NCBI GenBank assembly: GCA_964482235.1
Contig: CAYZWU010000011.1
Coordinates: forward strand, 62,001 to 126,000
From: CAYZWU01 sp964482235
Lineage (GTDB): Bacteria > Planctomycetota > B15-G4 > CAYZWU01
Length of the DNA stretch: 64,000 bases
Direction: 5' to 3'
Below the pieces are notes generated by a model. The model was not told the DNA's origin and searched no databases. It worked only from the letters and a program-made list of their open reading frames with translations. This document shows positions 32,674-40,916 of the stretch, piece after piece. Within the stretch, counting starts at the first letter, position 1. Every line of letters starts with the position of its first letter. Both the position numbers and the translations under genes were made by a program.

Positions 32674-33654
32674 TCAGGGAGTCAGATTGGTTCGCAGCTC
32701 GTCGAGGGAGCAGGTGGCGGCGCCCGGCTTCGTCACCACCACTCCGGCGGCGCCGTTGGCCAGCCTGGCCGCTTCCCGGAAAGTGCCGCCCGCCACGAGA
32801 GCGATCGTGAACGCCGCGGCAACGGTGTCGCCGGCACCGCTCACGTCGATCACCTCGCCCTTTCCGGCCACCGGTATCTCCGTGAGGGATCCCGATCTCT
32901 CGAAGAGCATCATCCCCCTGTTCCCCCGCGTCAGGAGCAGGGCCTCGGCCTCGAGCCGCGAGAGGAGTAGCCCCCCTGCCTCGACGGCGTCCTCCCTTGT
33001 GCGGATCGGGATTCCCGTGACGGCCTCCGCCTCGGACTCGTTGGGAGTCAGGCAGGTGACTCCCTTGAAAAGGGGCATCTGGAAGCGGGAGTCGACGACC
33101 ACCGCCTTCTCGGCAGCGATCGTCGCGAACTTCCGGGCGACCCGCTCCGACACGATGCAGTAGTTGTAATCCGAAACGAGCCATGCGTCGACCTGAGGAT
33201 TCAGCCTGTCGATGGCCGCCTCCAGCTTCTCCGCCATGCCGTCGGGAAGATGGCCCTGGGGCTCGTGATCCACGCGGATCACCTGGTGCTTGATCCTGTT
33301 GGCGTCACCCACCATGATCCGCGTCTTGGTGACGGTCTGGTAGTCGGGGGAGGAAAGGATGCCCTCCTGCAGCGCGTTGCACGATTCGAAGAACCGCTTC
33401 AGCTGTCTGCCGGGAGGATCCTCGCCCACGAGCGTCACGGGAGCGGCCCGGCATCCGAGGGCGACGAGGTTGTTCACCGTGTTGGCGGCGCAGCCCGGGA
33501 TGAGTCGCTCCTCCTCGCGGAGGACCACCATGACCGGGGCCTCCCTGGAGATCCGCTCCGGTCTTCCCAGGAGATAGACGTCGGCCACCGAGTCGCCTAT
33601 CACCCCGACCGTCGCGCCCGGGAAGCCCTCGAGGAGCTTATCGATCGCTGTCAT
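32674..33654 (-). CDS. Stand-alone heptose-phosphate kinase-like PfkB protein (RfaE1-like)
   Basis: 326 residues from the ATG at 33654 (GGAG 9 nt upstream; overlaps the hldE end by 17 bp). PfkB fold close to the kinase domain of HldE: VGVIGDSVADVYLLGRPERI, SREAPVMVVL, AANTVNNLVALGCRAAPVTL and the catalytic anion hole DVSGAGDTVAAAFTIALVAG. HldE-type kinases phosphorylate D-glycero-D-manno-heptose-7-phosphate at C1. The first block differs from HldE (IGDSVADVYLLG against VGDLILDSYVMG), so sugar or anomer preference may differ. It forms, with the next gene, a split copy of the adjacent fused enzyme. Confidence 0.86.
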   Translation of the reverse strand: MTAIDKLLEGFPGATVGVIGDSVADVYLLGRPERISREAPVMVVLREEERLIPGCAANTVNNLVALGCRAAPVTLVGEDPPGRQLKRFFESCNALQEGILSSPDYQTVTKTRIMVGDANRIKHQVIRVDHEPQGHLPDGMAEKLEAAIDRLNPQVDAWLVSDYNYCIVSERVARKFATIAAEKAVVVDSRFQMPLFKGVTCLTPNESEAEAVTGIPIRTREDAVEAGGLLLSRLEAEALLLTRGNRGMMLFERSGSLTEIPVAGKGEVIDVSGAGDTVAAAFTIALVAGGTFREAARLANGAAGVVVTKPGAATCSLDELRTNLTP

Positions 33655-35119
33655 TCCTCTTGACTCCAAACCGATCGAGAATCGTCTCGATGATCGCCGA
33701 CGTGGACCGGCCCTGCTTCAACGGAATGAGCTGGACCTCGCCGCCATGGCTCTCGACCCATTCCCTTCCCTTGACTCCCTTGTCGCGCCAGTCCTCCCCC
33801 TTCACGAGGATGTCCGGAGTGACCTCCTCGACGAGGTTGCCCGGATCGTCCTCGCTGAACGAGGTGGCGATGTCGACGAACTGGAGCGAGGCCAGGATGT
33901 CCAGCCTCTCCTCGAGGGTCAGGATCGGTCTCACCTTCCCCTTCAGCCTTCTCACCGAATCGTCGTCGTTGACTCCAACCATCAGGCAGTCGCCCAGCGA
34001 CTTGGCCTTGCGGAGGAACTCCAGATGGCCGCCGTGCAACAGGTCGAAGCATCCGTTGGTGAAGACGACCTTCTCCCCTTTCCGCCGGATCTCCTCGGCC
34101 CGTATGGCCGCCTCCTGCCGCGAGAGGATCTTGTCGTGGGCCCGCGTGACGCGGCTGGAGAAGATCTCGATCAGTTCGTCGCGGTTCGGGGCGGCAACGC
34201 CGAGGCGCATCACCACGATGCCGGCGCCGGCATTGGCGATGCGGACCGCATCCTCGAGCGCGGTGCCGGTGGAAAGAAAGAGGGCGAGGATCGCGATCAC
34301 CGTGTCGCCGGCTCCAGTCACGTCGTAGACGGAGCGGGCGCGCGCCGGCATCACCGAGCCGTTCACCGGCGACGTGGAGTGGAAGATCCCGTCCCGACCC
34401 AGGGTGATCACCACCTCGCGGACATCCGTTCCGCACCGCAGAAGATCGGCAGCTTCGAGAAGGGAATCCACGTTGTCCAGCGAAAGCCCGGTGTACTGCT
34501 CCGCTTCCCTCCGGTTCGGTGTGATCAGGCGCGCGCCTCGATACCGCTCGTAGTCCGCTCCCTTGGGATCCACGAGGACGCCGAAGCCGCCCGCCTCGGT
34601 GATCACGAACTGGAGGATATCGGCCGAGAGGGTTCCCTTGGCATAGTCGGACACGACAACGGCGGCGGAGCGCTTGAGGAAGGGAGTCATCCGTTGGCAG
34701 AGGCGCGTCGTCTCGTCGGGCCCCAGGGGGGTCCGCTTCTCGCGGTCGACGCGCAGGAGCTGCTGGTTGCGCGAAACCACGCGCGTCTTGCAGACGGTGG
34801 GACGGCTCCCGTCGCGAAGAACGGCCGTTGTTCCCACGCCGGCTGCCTCGAGCATCCCGATCAGCTGGTCGCCGTTGGAATCCTTGCCGACCACGCCGCA
34901 GCACTCCACCCGGGCGCCGAGCGCCCTTAGGTTGGCAGCCACGTTGGCCGCTCCTCCGAGGGTGGCGCGATCCTCCTTCACGTCGAGCACCTGGATCGGG
35001 GCTTCGGGAGAGATCCGTCCGGCCTCTCCCATGACGTACGAGTCGAGAATCAGATCGCCGACCACGGTGATATCCGGGCGGCCGGCCGAGCGGATGACCT
35101 CGATGAGACGCGTGTTCAC
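33638..35119 (-). CDS. hldE: Bifunctional heptose-7-phosphate kinase/heptose-1-phosphate adenylyltransferase
   Basis: 493 residues from a GTG at 35119 (GGGAGA 6 nt upstream; GTGA overlap with the previous gene). The N-terminal PfkB kinase (1 to about 325) has DITVVGDLILDSYVMGEAGR, ISPEAPIQVLDV, LGGAANVAANLRALGARV and VTGAGDTV (about 265). The C-terminal nucleotidyltransferase (about 345-485) has FTNGCFDLLHGGHLEFLRKA with HxGH, LVKGEDWRDKGVKGREWVES and KQGRSTSAIIETIL. It makes ADP-D-glycero-D-manno-heptose for the LPS inner core used by WaaF-type transferases. Length and order are those of E. coli HldE. Confidence 0.96.
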   Translation of the reverse strand: MNTRLIEVIRSAGRPDITVVGDLILDSYVMGEAGRISPEAPIQVLDVKEDRATLGGAANVAANLRALGARVECCGVVGKDSNGDQLIGMLEAAGVGTTAVLRDGSRPTVCKTRVVSRNQQLLRVDREKRTPLGPDETTRLCQRMTPFLKRSAAVVVSDYAKGTLSADILQFVITEAGGFGVLVDPKGADYERYRGARLITPNRREAEQYTGLSLDNVDSLLEAADLLRCGTDVREVVITLGRDGIFHSTSPVNGSVMPARARSVYDVTGAGDTVIAILALFLSTGTALEDAVRIANAGAGIVVMRLGVAAPNRDELIEIFSSRVTRAHDKILSRQEAAIRAEEIRRKGEKVVFTNGCFDLLHGGHLEFLRKAKSLGDCLMVGVNDDDSVRRLKGKVRPILTLEERLDILASLQFVDIATSFSEDDPGNLVEEVTPDILVKGEDWRDKGVKGREWVESHGGEVQLIPLKQGRSTSAIIETILDRFGVKRNDSDR

Positions 35120-36063
35120 GTTTCTTCTCCCGGGATGTTTCGGCTCATGGCATCGAGGACACCCCACCTGAAAAGAGGCACTGTTATCTCGTGGTGGCCG
35201 GTGACAATGTATCCCCTGTCTCCGGGACGCTCCACGACGTTCTTCTGCGGGCGGTAGTGGCGGATCATGTCGAAGTCGGCCGTCACGAAGCGGCGCGGTC
35301 CGGCCGTGACGTTGCGGGCCATGGTCAAGGCCTTGAGAAAGACCTCGGGCAGGATGACCGCCGAACCCACGTTGAGCCAGATCCCGTCATCGAGCTCGGC
35401 GACGACACCCGTCAGCCTCCTGAAGTCGGCCATGGTGGCCGCACCGATGGCGGCGCCGTCGGCACTCTCGTGCATGTGAACGATGTCGCATCCCAGCGCG
35501 ACATGAACGGTCACGGGGACGTGAAGCCTGGCTCCGGCCGCAACGATCGACGCCCTGGCATTCGGGAGTTTCTTCTCGAGAATCGATCGGCCGAGGGCCA
35601 GACCGAATCCTTCCTTTCTTCTCGCGGCCTCCTTCGCCGCACCGTTCAGGGCCGCCGCCGTCTCCTCTGCCATGCCGAAGCTGCCGTCGTCGAGGCCGGC
35701 CTGCACATCCTCCGAGGTGCCGCCCACGGCAGCGAGCTCGAAATCGTGCACTGCTCCGGCGCCGTTCAGGACCACGGCCGAGATGACGCCCCGTTCCATC
35801 AGATCGATGACGAGAAGGGAGAGGCCGCACTTGATCACGTGAGCCCCCATGGCGAAGACCACGGCCTTGCCCTCGCAGCAGGCCCGCGCCGTCTCGCGCG
35901 AAACGGCCTCGAGGTTCGCCGCACCGAGGATGGATGGGAATCCGTCGGCAAGGCCCGGCGGCGGTTCGGTTGGCTCCACGAGAACAGCCCTGGAGACGAG
36001 GTGCTCCCGCTCGAGGAGCGAGAAGGTCTTCAACATACCCGGATCGATCGGTTTGAATCTCAT
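35116..36063 (-). CDS. Deoxyhypusine-synthase-like protein of the LPS core operon
   Basis: 315 residues. Features suggesting the deoxyhypusine synthase fold are KAVVFAMGAHVIKCGLSLLV and GVISAVVLNGAGAVHDFELA (compare the NAD-binding 'DVLVTTAGGVEEDL' region), then DDGSFGMAEET, VHVALGCDIVHMHESADGAA and DGIWLNVGSAVILPEVFLKA. True bacterial DHS has no known eIF5A target, and several bacterial DHS-like genes sit in LPS or polyamine loci. Here it is fused into the operon by ATGA overlap with lpxL and GTGA overlap with hldE, so a heptose or envelope-related role is likely. Family assignment comes from pattern recall, not from alignment. An NAD-dependent chemistry on a sugar or polyamine is only a guess. 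Confidence 0.65.
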   Translation of the reverse strand: MRFKPIDPGMLKTFSLLEREHLVSRAVLVEPTEPPPGLADGFPSILGAANLEAVSRETARACCEGKAVVFAMGAHVIKCGLSLLVIDLMERGVISAVVLNGAGAVHDFELAAVGGTSEDVQAGLDDGSFGMAEETAAALNGAAKEAARRKEGFGLALGRSILEKKLPNARASIVAAGARLHVPVTVHVALGCDIVHMHESADGAAIGAATMADFRRLTGVVAELDDGIWLNVGSAVILPEVFLKALTMARNVTAGPRRFVTADFDMIRHYRPQKNVVERPGDRGYIVTGHHEITVPLFRWGVLDAMSRNIPGEET

Positions 36064-37037
36064 CTGCCTCGTGCTCCATCATCACGGTCGGGTTCGTCCC
36101 GACCCCGGACGGGCTTGTCCCGGTCCCGGTCGGGCCGCTTCCGGCTCGCAATCCAGCGACGGTGCATCCACAGCCACTGCTCAGGATGGGCCTGGACGAA
36201 TCTCTCGATGCTCCCGTTGACCGCGCGCGTGATCCTCATGACCTCGTCGCTTTCGCTCCCTCCGGAAAGGGGCAGAACAGGATCGTCAAAATACATCCTG
36301 AAAACCATGCCCTTTCCGATCCTGTAGCAGAACCCGACAACAACAGGTACCTGGAACCGAACGGAGAGGACGCCTGCCGTGGAAAATGTATGTGCGGGAT
36401 GTCCGAGAAAGTCAAGAACCGGTTCCGATTCGCCGCCGTGCTGATCAAGGAGGAGAGCCAGGTTGCCGCCTCTTTTCAGGACGCGCGCCGCCGCGGAGAG
36501 GGCGCCCTTCTTGCCGATCATCGTCTGATCGAAGCTCTCCCGCCGCCTGCGCGTGTACCGCTCGATATGCAGATTGTCGAGCTCCCTGTACACCACGGAG
36601 AGAGGGGCGACGCGGGACGAGAACGAGGCGCCCAGGATCTCCCAGTTTCCGGTGTGGCCCGTCACGAAGATCATGCCGCGGCCCGAGTCGATCAGCGGCC
36701 TGACCTTCTCCAGATCCGCGAGCTCGACGACCGGTTTTCCATCCCGTCCTTCGAGGTCGGGCGGAAGGAGGAGGAACTCGGCCGCGACCTGGACGGTGTG
36801 GCTGAACGACGCCCGCGCCAGCTCCTTCGTCCTCGGATCGTCGACGCTCCATCGATGCACCCGCGCGATGTTGGCCCGGGCCATCCGCCTGTGTCTGCCG
36901 TCGAGGCGGTACCAGAGCCTGCCCAGCGCCCTGGCCGCGGCGAAAGAAACGCCTTCCGGCAGGATGCGCAGAAGCTGCTGTAAGCCCCTGAAGACAAGAT
37001 AGCCGCAGAAGGAGGGGAGATTGCCTTTCCGACTCAC
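36060..37037 (-). CDS. lpxL: Lipid A biosynthesis acyltransferase, LpxL/HtrB family
   Basis: 325 residues, GTG start with GAGGA 8 nt upstream. An N-terminal amphipathic region (LVFRGLQQLLRILPEG) is followed by the acyltransferase motif IFVTGHTGNWEILGASFSSR with HX4E (about 125-145), FVYRELDN-type block SVVYRELDNLHIERYTRRRR, and LLLDQHGGESEPVLDFLGHP. HPEQWLWMHRRW closes the conserved part. A very charged R/D/P/K tail of about 25 residues follows. It adds a secondary acyl chain to Kdo-lipid IVA at the inner membrane. First gene of a seven-gene operon with a promoter at 37139-37166. Confidence 0.92.
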   Translation of the reverse strand: MSRKGNLPSFCGYLVFRGLQQLLRILPEGVSFAAARALGRLWYRLDGRHRRMARANIARVHRWSVDDPRTKELARASFSHTVQVAAEFLLLPPDLEGRDGKPVVELADLEKVRPLIDSGRGMIFVTGHTGNWEILGASFSSRVAPLSVVYRELDNLHIERYTRRRRESFDQTMIGKKGALSAAARVLKRGGNLALLLDQHGGESEPVLDFLGHPAHTFSTAGVLSVRFQVPVVVGFCYRIGKGMVFRMYFDDPVLPLSGGSESDEVMRITRAVNGSIERFVQAHPEQWLWMHRRWIASRKRPDRDRDKPVRGRDEPDRDDGARGR

Positions 37038-37138
37038 CGGGCAGGTCCTCGCGATCTGGGGGACAGGGTTCGATGAAAAAATAAATTCCGTTGTTGATTA
37101 ACACCGGGAGAACAATTTAAAATCAGAGGGCGAAAAGG

Positions 37139-37166
37139 TGTATACTTAGCGGGAACTCCATGTTAA
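37139..37166 (-). promoter_or_regulatory. Promoter of the lipid A/core operon
   Basis: Minus strand: TTAACA (37161-37166), 16-bp spacer, TATACA (37139-37144). The start of transcription would be near 37131, about 95 nt before the lpxL GTG. Confidence 0.6.
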
Positions 37167-37283
37167 CAGGTGTAAAAAGAAGGCACTTGAAATAACAGAT
37201 GAGTCAGGGGGTTGCCTTTTGGTGTAAAACTCTTCTCCCCTTCTTCCCCTTTTCCCGGAGTTTCCTCCTGACTCGCTTTCATA

Positions 37284-37316
37284 TTTAAAAAGCGCTCCCT
37301 CGGGAGCGCTTTTCCA
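37284..37316 (-). terminator. Intrinsic terminator after smc
   Basis: Perfect 12-bp arms AAAAGCGCTCCC (37288-37299) and GGGAGCGCTTTT (37302-37313), 2-nt gap. T-rich flanks on both strands make it potentially bidirectional. It lies about 50 bp past the smc stop. Confidence 0.85.
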
Positions 37317-37364
37317 TTTCCGGACCGGACCAACAGACATCATACATCGAATCCCGGACCCGGG

Positions 37365-40300
37365 TCATGCCACCTGGTGGTCGCTGTAATCCTCGATCTT
37401 CATGCTCACGAGCTTGGACACCCCGCCCTCCTCCATGGTGATCCCGAAGATCGTGTCGACGTTGGCCATCGTCCTTTTGGAGTGGGTCACGATCAGGAAC
37501 TGCGACTGCTCGGCGAATTCACCGAGGAGCGAACAGAACCTCTCGATGTTGGTCTCGTCCAGGGCTGCATCCACCTCGTCGAGAATGCAGAAGGGGCTGG
37601 GCCTGGATTTGAAGAGGGAGAAGAGAAGTCCCACGGCCGTGAGGGAGCGCTCCCCGCCCGAGAGCAGGCTGATGGAGCGGACGTCCTTGCCCGGAGGACC
37701 GGCGATGATCTCGATACCGGCATCGAGAACATCCTCTCCTTCCTGCAGCCTGATGTCGGCTCGCCCGCCGCGGAAGAGCTTGCGGAAGGTCGAGCTGAAG
37801 TGCTTGCGGACCTCCTCGAAGGTCTCGGAGAATCGGATACGCGATTCCTTGTTGAGCTGGCCGATCAAACCCGTGAGGTTCTTCTCGGCCTGGACGAGGT
37901 CGTCGCGCTGCTCCTTCAAGTGGATGTATCGCTCCTCCACCGCCTCGAGCTCGGAGACGGCCTCCAGGTTGACGTTGCCGATCCGGGCGATCTTCTCCCG
38001 CACCACGCGGATCTCCTCGCCCATGGCCGCGAGCTCGGCTTCCTCCTTCATCTCGCCACAGGAGGCCGCCGCATCATCGAGGTCGAGATCAAGCTCGTTC
38101 GCCGCCTGTTCCTTCAACGTCTCCTGCTTGACCTCCTTCTCACGCACATCGAGCTGAATCGCGTCGAAGCGGCTCCGGATCTCCTCGATCTCGCGCTCCT
38201 TCCGCCCCGCTTCGTCCTTCTGCCTGTTGAGGTCCGCCTGAAGCTCGCCGATGTGCTCTTCCTTGCGCGCCACCTGCTCGAGGAGATCGGACCGCTCCGT
38301 CGTGACCTCCTCCATCCGCTCCTTGAGACCGGCGACGTCGTCCCGGACCTCTCCAGAACGCGAGTCGAGACGCGTGCGGTCCGCGTCGAGCTCGTTGATC
38401 CGCTTGCGGGATTCCGTCAGGTTCTTCCGCAGGATCTCCCCTTCGTTGTCCAGCCTCTCCTTCTTGCCGCAGTGCTCCACGAGCCGGATCTCGAGCTCCT
38501 TCAACTGCTCCTCGAGCCTGAGCTTCTCGCGGCTCATCGACTCCGATTCGCGGCAGGTGGCATCCAGTTCGCTCTGACCTGAATCGACGTGCCGGCTGAT
38601 CTCCGTCTTCATCGTCATGAGGTCGTTGATCTCAGCCGCCAGGGAGGTCCGGCTTATCTCGGCGTCGTGGCATTCCTCGTAGAGAAGCCTGAGCTCGCCG
38701 AACAGGCGTTTCATCCGGTCGCCGTACTTCTCGAACTCGGCGTTCAATCCGGCGGCGATCAGCTCCTGTTCGTCGAGATTCTGCTCCAGGGTTCTGTTGG
38801 CCCTGTCGATCTCGCGGACCGCCATCTCGCCGCTTTCCCGCTCCTTCTCGATCGCTTCGAGCTTCTCCTGGATCGAGACCAGCTCGTCCCTCAGGGAGGC
38901 CAGCTCGCTGCGGCGCTGGATCAGGCCCGATTCCACTTGCCCGCCTCCCACGCGAAGGACGCCCGTCTTGTAGAGATCGCCGTCGAGGGTGACACGGGTC
39001 TGCATGGAGCCCGTTGCCATGACGCTGTCGCCGGCCACCAGGACCACGTTGGAGAGGAGAGAACGGAGCAGCGGCCGCAGCTCGTCGCTGCAGGTCACGC
39101 GGCCGGAAAGGGGGCTGTCGTCCCCCTCGCCTCGGTCGGGACGGTCGGCAAATTCCGAGAGGGCCAGTACCGTGACGCCGCCCAGGTCGTTTTCTTTGAG
39201 ATAGGCGTAGACCTGCGCCGCCTCCTCGAGGGTGGAGACCAGAACGGCTTCGGCCTTGTCCTCGAGAGCCGCCTCGACGGCTCGCGAGTGCTCCATGTCC
39301 ACGTCGATCCGCTCGCCGAGAATGCCTTTGACGAATCCGAGGCCGCCTCCCTCCCGGGCGGCCTCGTCCATCACGACGCGGACGCCGCGGCCGACTCCCT
39401 CGCGGCGCTCGATCATCGTGGCCAGGAGCTCGATCCGCGATTCGTGCTTGACCCTGTCGGAATCGAGGGCACGGATCGTGTCGCGAAGGTGCGAGAGATC
39501 CTCGGCCAGCTCGCCGGCCCTGGCGAGCCCCGCCTCCAGCTCCACGGACAGGGCCCTTCTTTCCCCCTCCTTCTGCACGATGGTCCGGGAGAGGGCGGCG
39601 CACTTCTTGCGGCAGTGGAAAAGCTCGTCGGCAACGAGGTTCTGCTTCTGGACGAGGCGATGGCGGGTGGCCAGCAATCCCCTGTTCCGCGCCTCGGCCT
39701 CGATCAGCTTGTTGCCCACCTCCACGTCCTTGTGGTTCAGCTCGAAGAGGTTGCTCTCAAGCACGCGCCTACGCTCCTGCTCCTTCCTCACCTTCCCGCT
39801 CGCTGCCTGCAGAAGCTCGCTGGTGCGCGCCATGTCCTGGCTCAGCGTCTCCTCCTCATCCCGCATCCCTTCGAGGGAGCGCGCGATCTCGGCGCAGGTG
39901 GATTCGTGGGCGGCGCATTCGGTGAACAGGAGGCTGCGGCGCCTTTCATTCTCCTCCCGCTCCCTTGCGATCTCGGCAAGCCTCCTCTCCAGCATGGTGA
40001 CCTTGCCGCCGCTCTCCTCGAGCGTCGCTCTGAGCTCGACCAGGCGCGACTTTCCCGCAAAGAGCCCTTCCCTGAGAAGAAGCATGTTCTCGTCGAGATC
40101 GGAGCAGGCCTTCTGCAAGGCGTCGAGCTTCTCCCTCTGCTCCTGCTCCTGCCGCGAAGCCACCGACCTCCTCTCCTCGAGCTCTTCCCTGAGGACGCGG
40201 ATCTTCAGGAAATTGGCGACGAAATGCTCTCTTTTCAGCTCCTTGATCCGCTCGGTGAGGGTCAGGTAGCTCCTGGCCCGCCCGGCCTGGTTCTTGAGGG

Positions 40301-40916
40301 AGCGGATCCGCTTCTCGAGCTCCTCGATCAGATCGCCGAGGCGAAGCAGGTTCGCGCCCGTCCGCTCGAGCCGGCGCTCGGCCTCCCTTCGCTGCGACTT
40401 GTAGAGCGTGATCCCGGCAGCTTCCTCGAAGATCGCCCGCCTGTCCCGGGGATTGGCGTCGAGGATCGAGTCGATCTTGCCCTGCTCCATGAACGAGTAA
40501 CCGTCGAGGCCGACACCGGTGTTCATGAAAAGCGTGCGGATATCCTTGAGACGGACCGCCGAGCGGTTGAGGAGGTACTCGCTCTCGCCGGTGCGGAAGA
40601 GGCGCCTCGTGACCACCACCTCCTCGTATTCGACGGGGAGGATCCCGTTCTCGTTGCTGAAGGTGAGGGAGACCTCGGCGAAATTCATCGGAGAGCGCCG
40701 CCCGCTGGCATTGCCCTTGAAGATGACGTCGCCCATCCGGTCGCCTCTCATGGTGGACACGCGCTGCTCGCCAAGCACCCAGCGTATGGCATCCACCAGG
40801 TTGGACTTGCCGCAGCCGTTCGGCCCCACGAACCCCGACACCCCCTTGGAAATGTCGAGGGTGACGCGGTCGGCAAATGACTTGAATCCGGTCAGTTCCA
40901 AAGATTTAAGACGCAT
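37365..40916 (-). CDS. smc: Chromosome segregation/condensation ATPase SMC
   Basis: 1183 residues, the standard SMC length. Walker A GPNGCGKSNLVDAIRWVLGE (31-50) begins the N-terminal head. Two long coiled coils flank a hinge at about 510-660 (GVGRGVRVVMDEAAREGGGL, GLGFVKGILGERIDV). The C-terminal head has the ABC signature LLSGGERSLTAVGLLFSLFK and Walker B FCILDEVDAALDETNIERF. It forms the condensin ring with ScpA/ScpB, which are not in the window. The ATG overlaps the preceding gene by 11 bp, implying co-transcription, and a strong terminator follows. Confidence 0.98.
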   Translation of the reverse strand: MRLKSLELTGFKSFADRVTLDISKGVSGFVGPNGCGKSNLVDAIRWVLGEQRVSTMRGDRMGDVIFKGNASGRRSPMNFAEVSLTFSNENGILPVEYEEVVVTRRLFRTGESEYLLNRSAVRLKDIRTLFMNTGVGLDGYSFMEQGKIDSILDANPRDRRAIFEEAAGITLYKSQRREAERRLERTGANLLRLGDLIEELEKRIRSLKNQAGRARSYLTLTERIKELKREHFVANFLKIRVLREELEERRSVASRQEQEQREKLDALQKACSDLDENMLLLREGLFAGKSRLVELRATLEESGGKVTMLERRLAEIAREREENERRRSLLFTECAAHESTCAEIARSLEGMRDEEETLSQDMARTSELLQAASGKVRKEQERRRVLESNLFELNHKDVEVGNKLIEAEARNRGLLATRHRLVQKQNLVADELFHCRKKCAALSRTIVQKEGERRALSVELEAGLARAGELAEDLSHLRDTIRALDSDRVKHESRIELLATMIERREGVGRGVRVVMDEAAREGGGLGFVKGILGERIDVDMEHSRAVEAALEDKAEAVLVSTLEEAAQVYAYLKENDLGGVTVLALSEFADRPDRGEGDDSPLSGRVTCSDELRPLLRSLLSNVVLVAGDSVMATGSMQTRVTLDGDLYKTGVLRVGGGQVESGLIQRRSELASLRDELVSIQEKLEAIEKERESGEMAVREIDRANRTLEQNLDEQELIAAGLNAEFEKYGDRMKRLFGELRLLYEECHDAEISRTSLAAEINDLMTMKTEISRHVDSGQSELDATCRESESMSREKLRLEEQLKELEIRLVEHCGKKERLDNEGEILRKNLTESRKRINELDADRTRLDSRSGEVRDDVAGLKERMEEVTTERSDLLEQVARKEEHIGELQADLNRQKDEAGRKEREIEEIRSRFDAIQLDVREKEVKQETLKEQAANELDLDLDDAAASCGEMKEEAELAAMGEEIRVVREKIARIGNVNLEAVSELEAVEERYIHLKEQRDDLVQAEKNLTGLIGQLNKESRIRFSETFEEVRKHFSSTFRKLFRGGRADIRLQEGEDVLDAGIEIIAGPPGKDVRSISLLSGGERSLTAVGLLFSLFKSRPSPFCILDEVDAALDETNIERFCSLLGEFAEQSQFLIVTHSKRTMANVDTIFGITMEEGGVSKLVSMKIEDYSDHQVA

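Larger units (their letters stand above)
37038..37364. other. Intergenic region between lpxL and smc
   Basis: 327 bp with no gene. It holds the candidate promoter of the lpxL operon (37139-37166), the smc terminator (37284-37316) and a distant inverted repeat GAGTCAGG (37201-37208)/CCTGACTC (37267-37274) of unknown use. The stretch is AT-richer than its surroundings. Confidence 0.7.

Noticed and set aside
38589..40880. 763-residue plus-strand ORF opposite smc
   Set aside because: Antisense shadow of a certain SMC; composition-driven, no recognisable motif.
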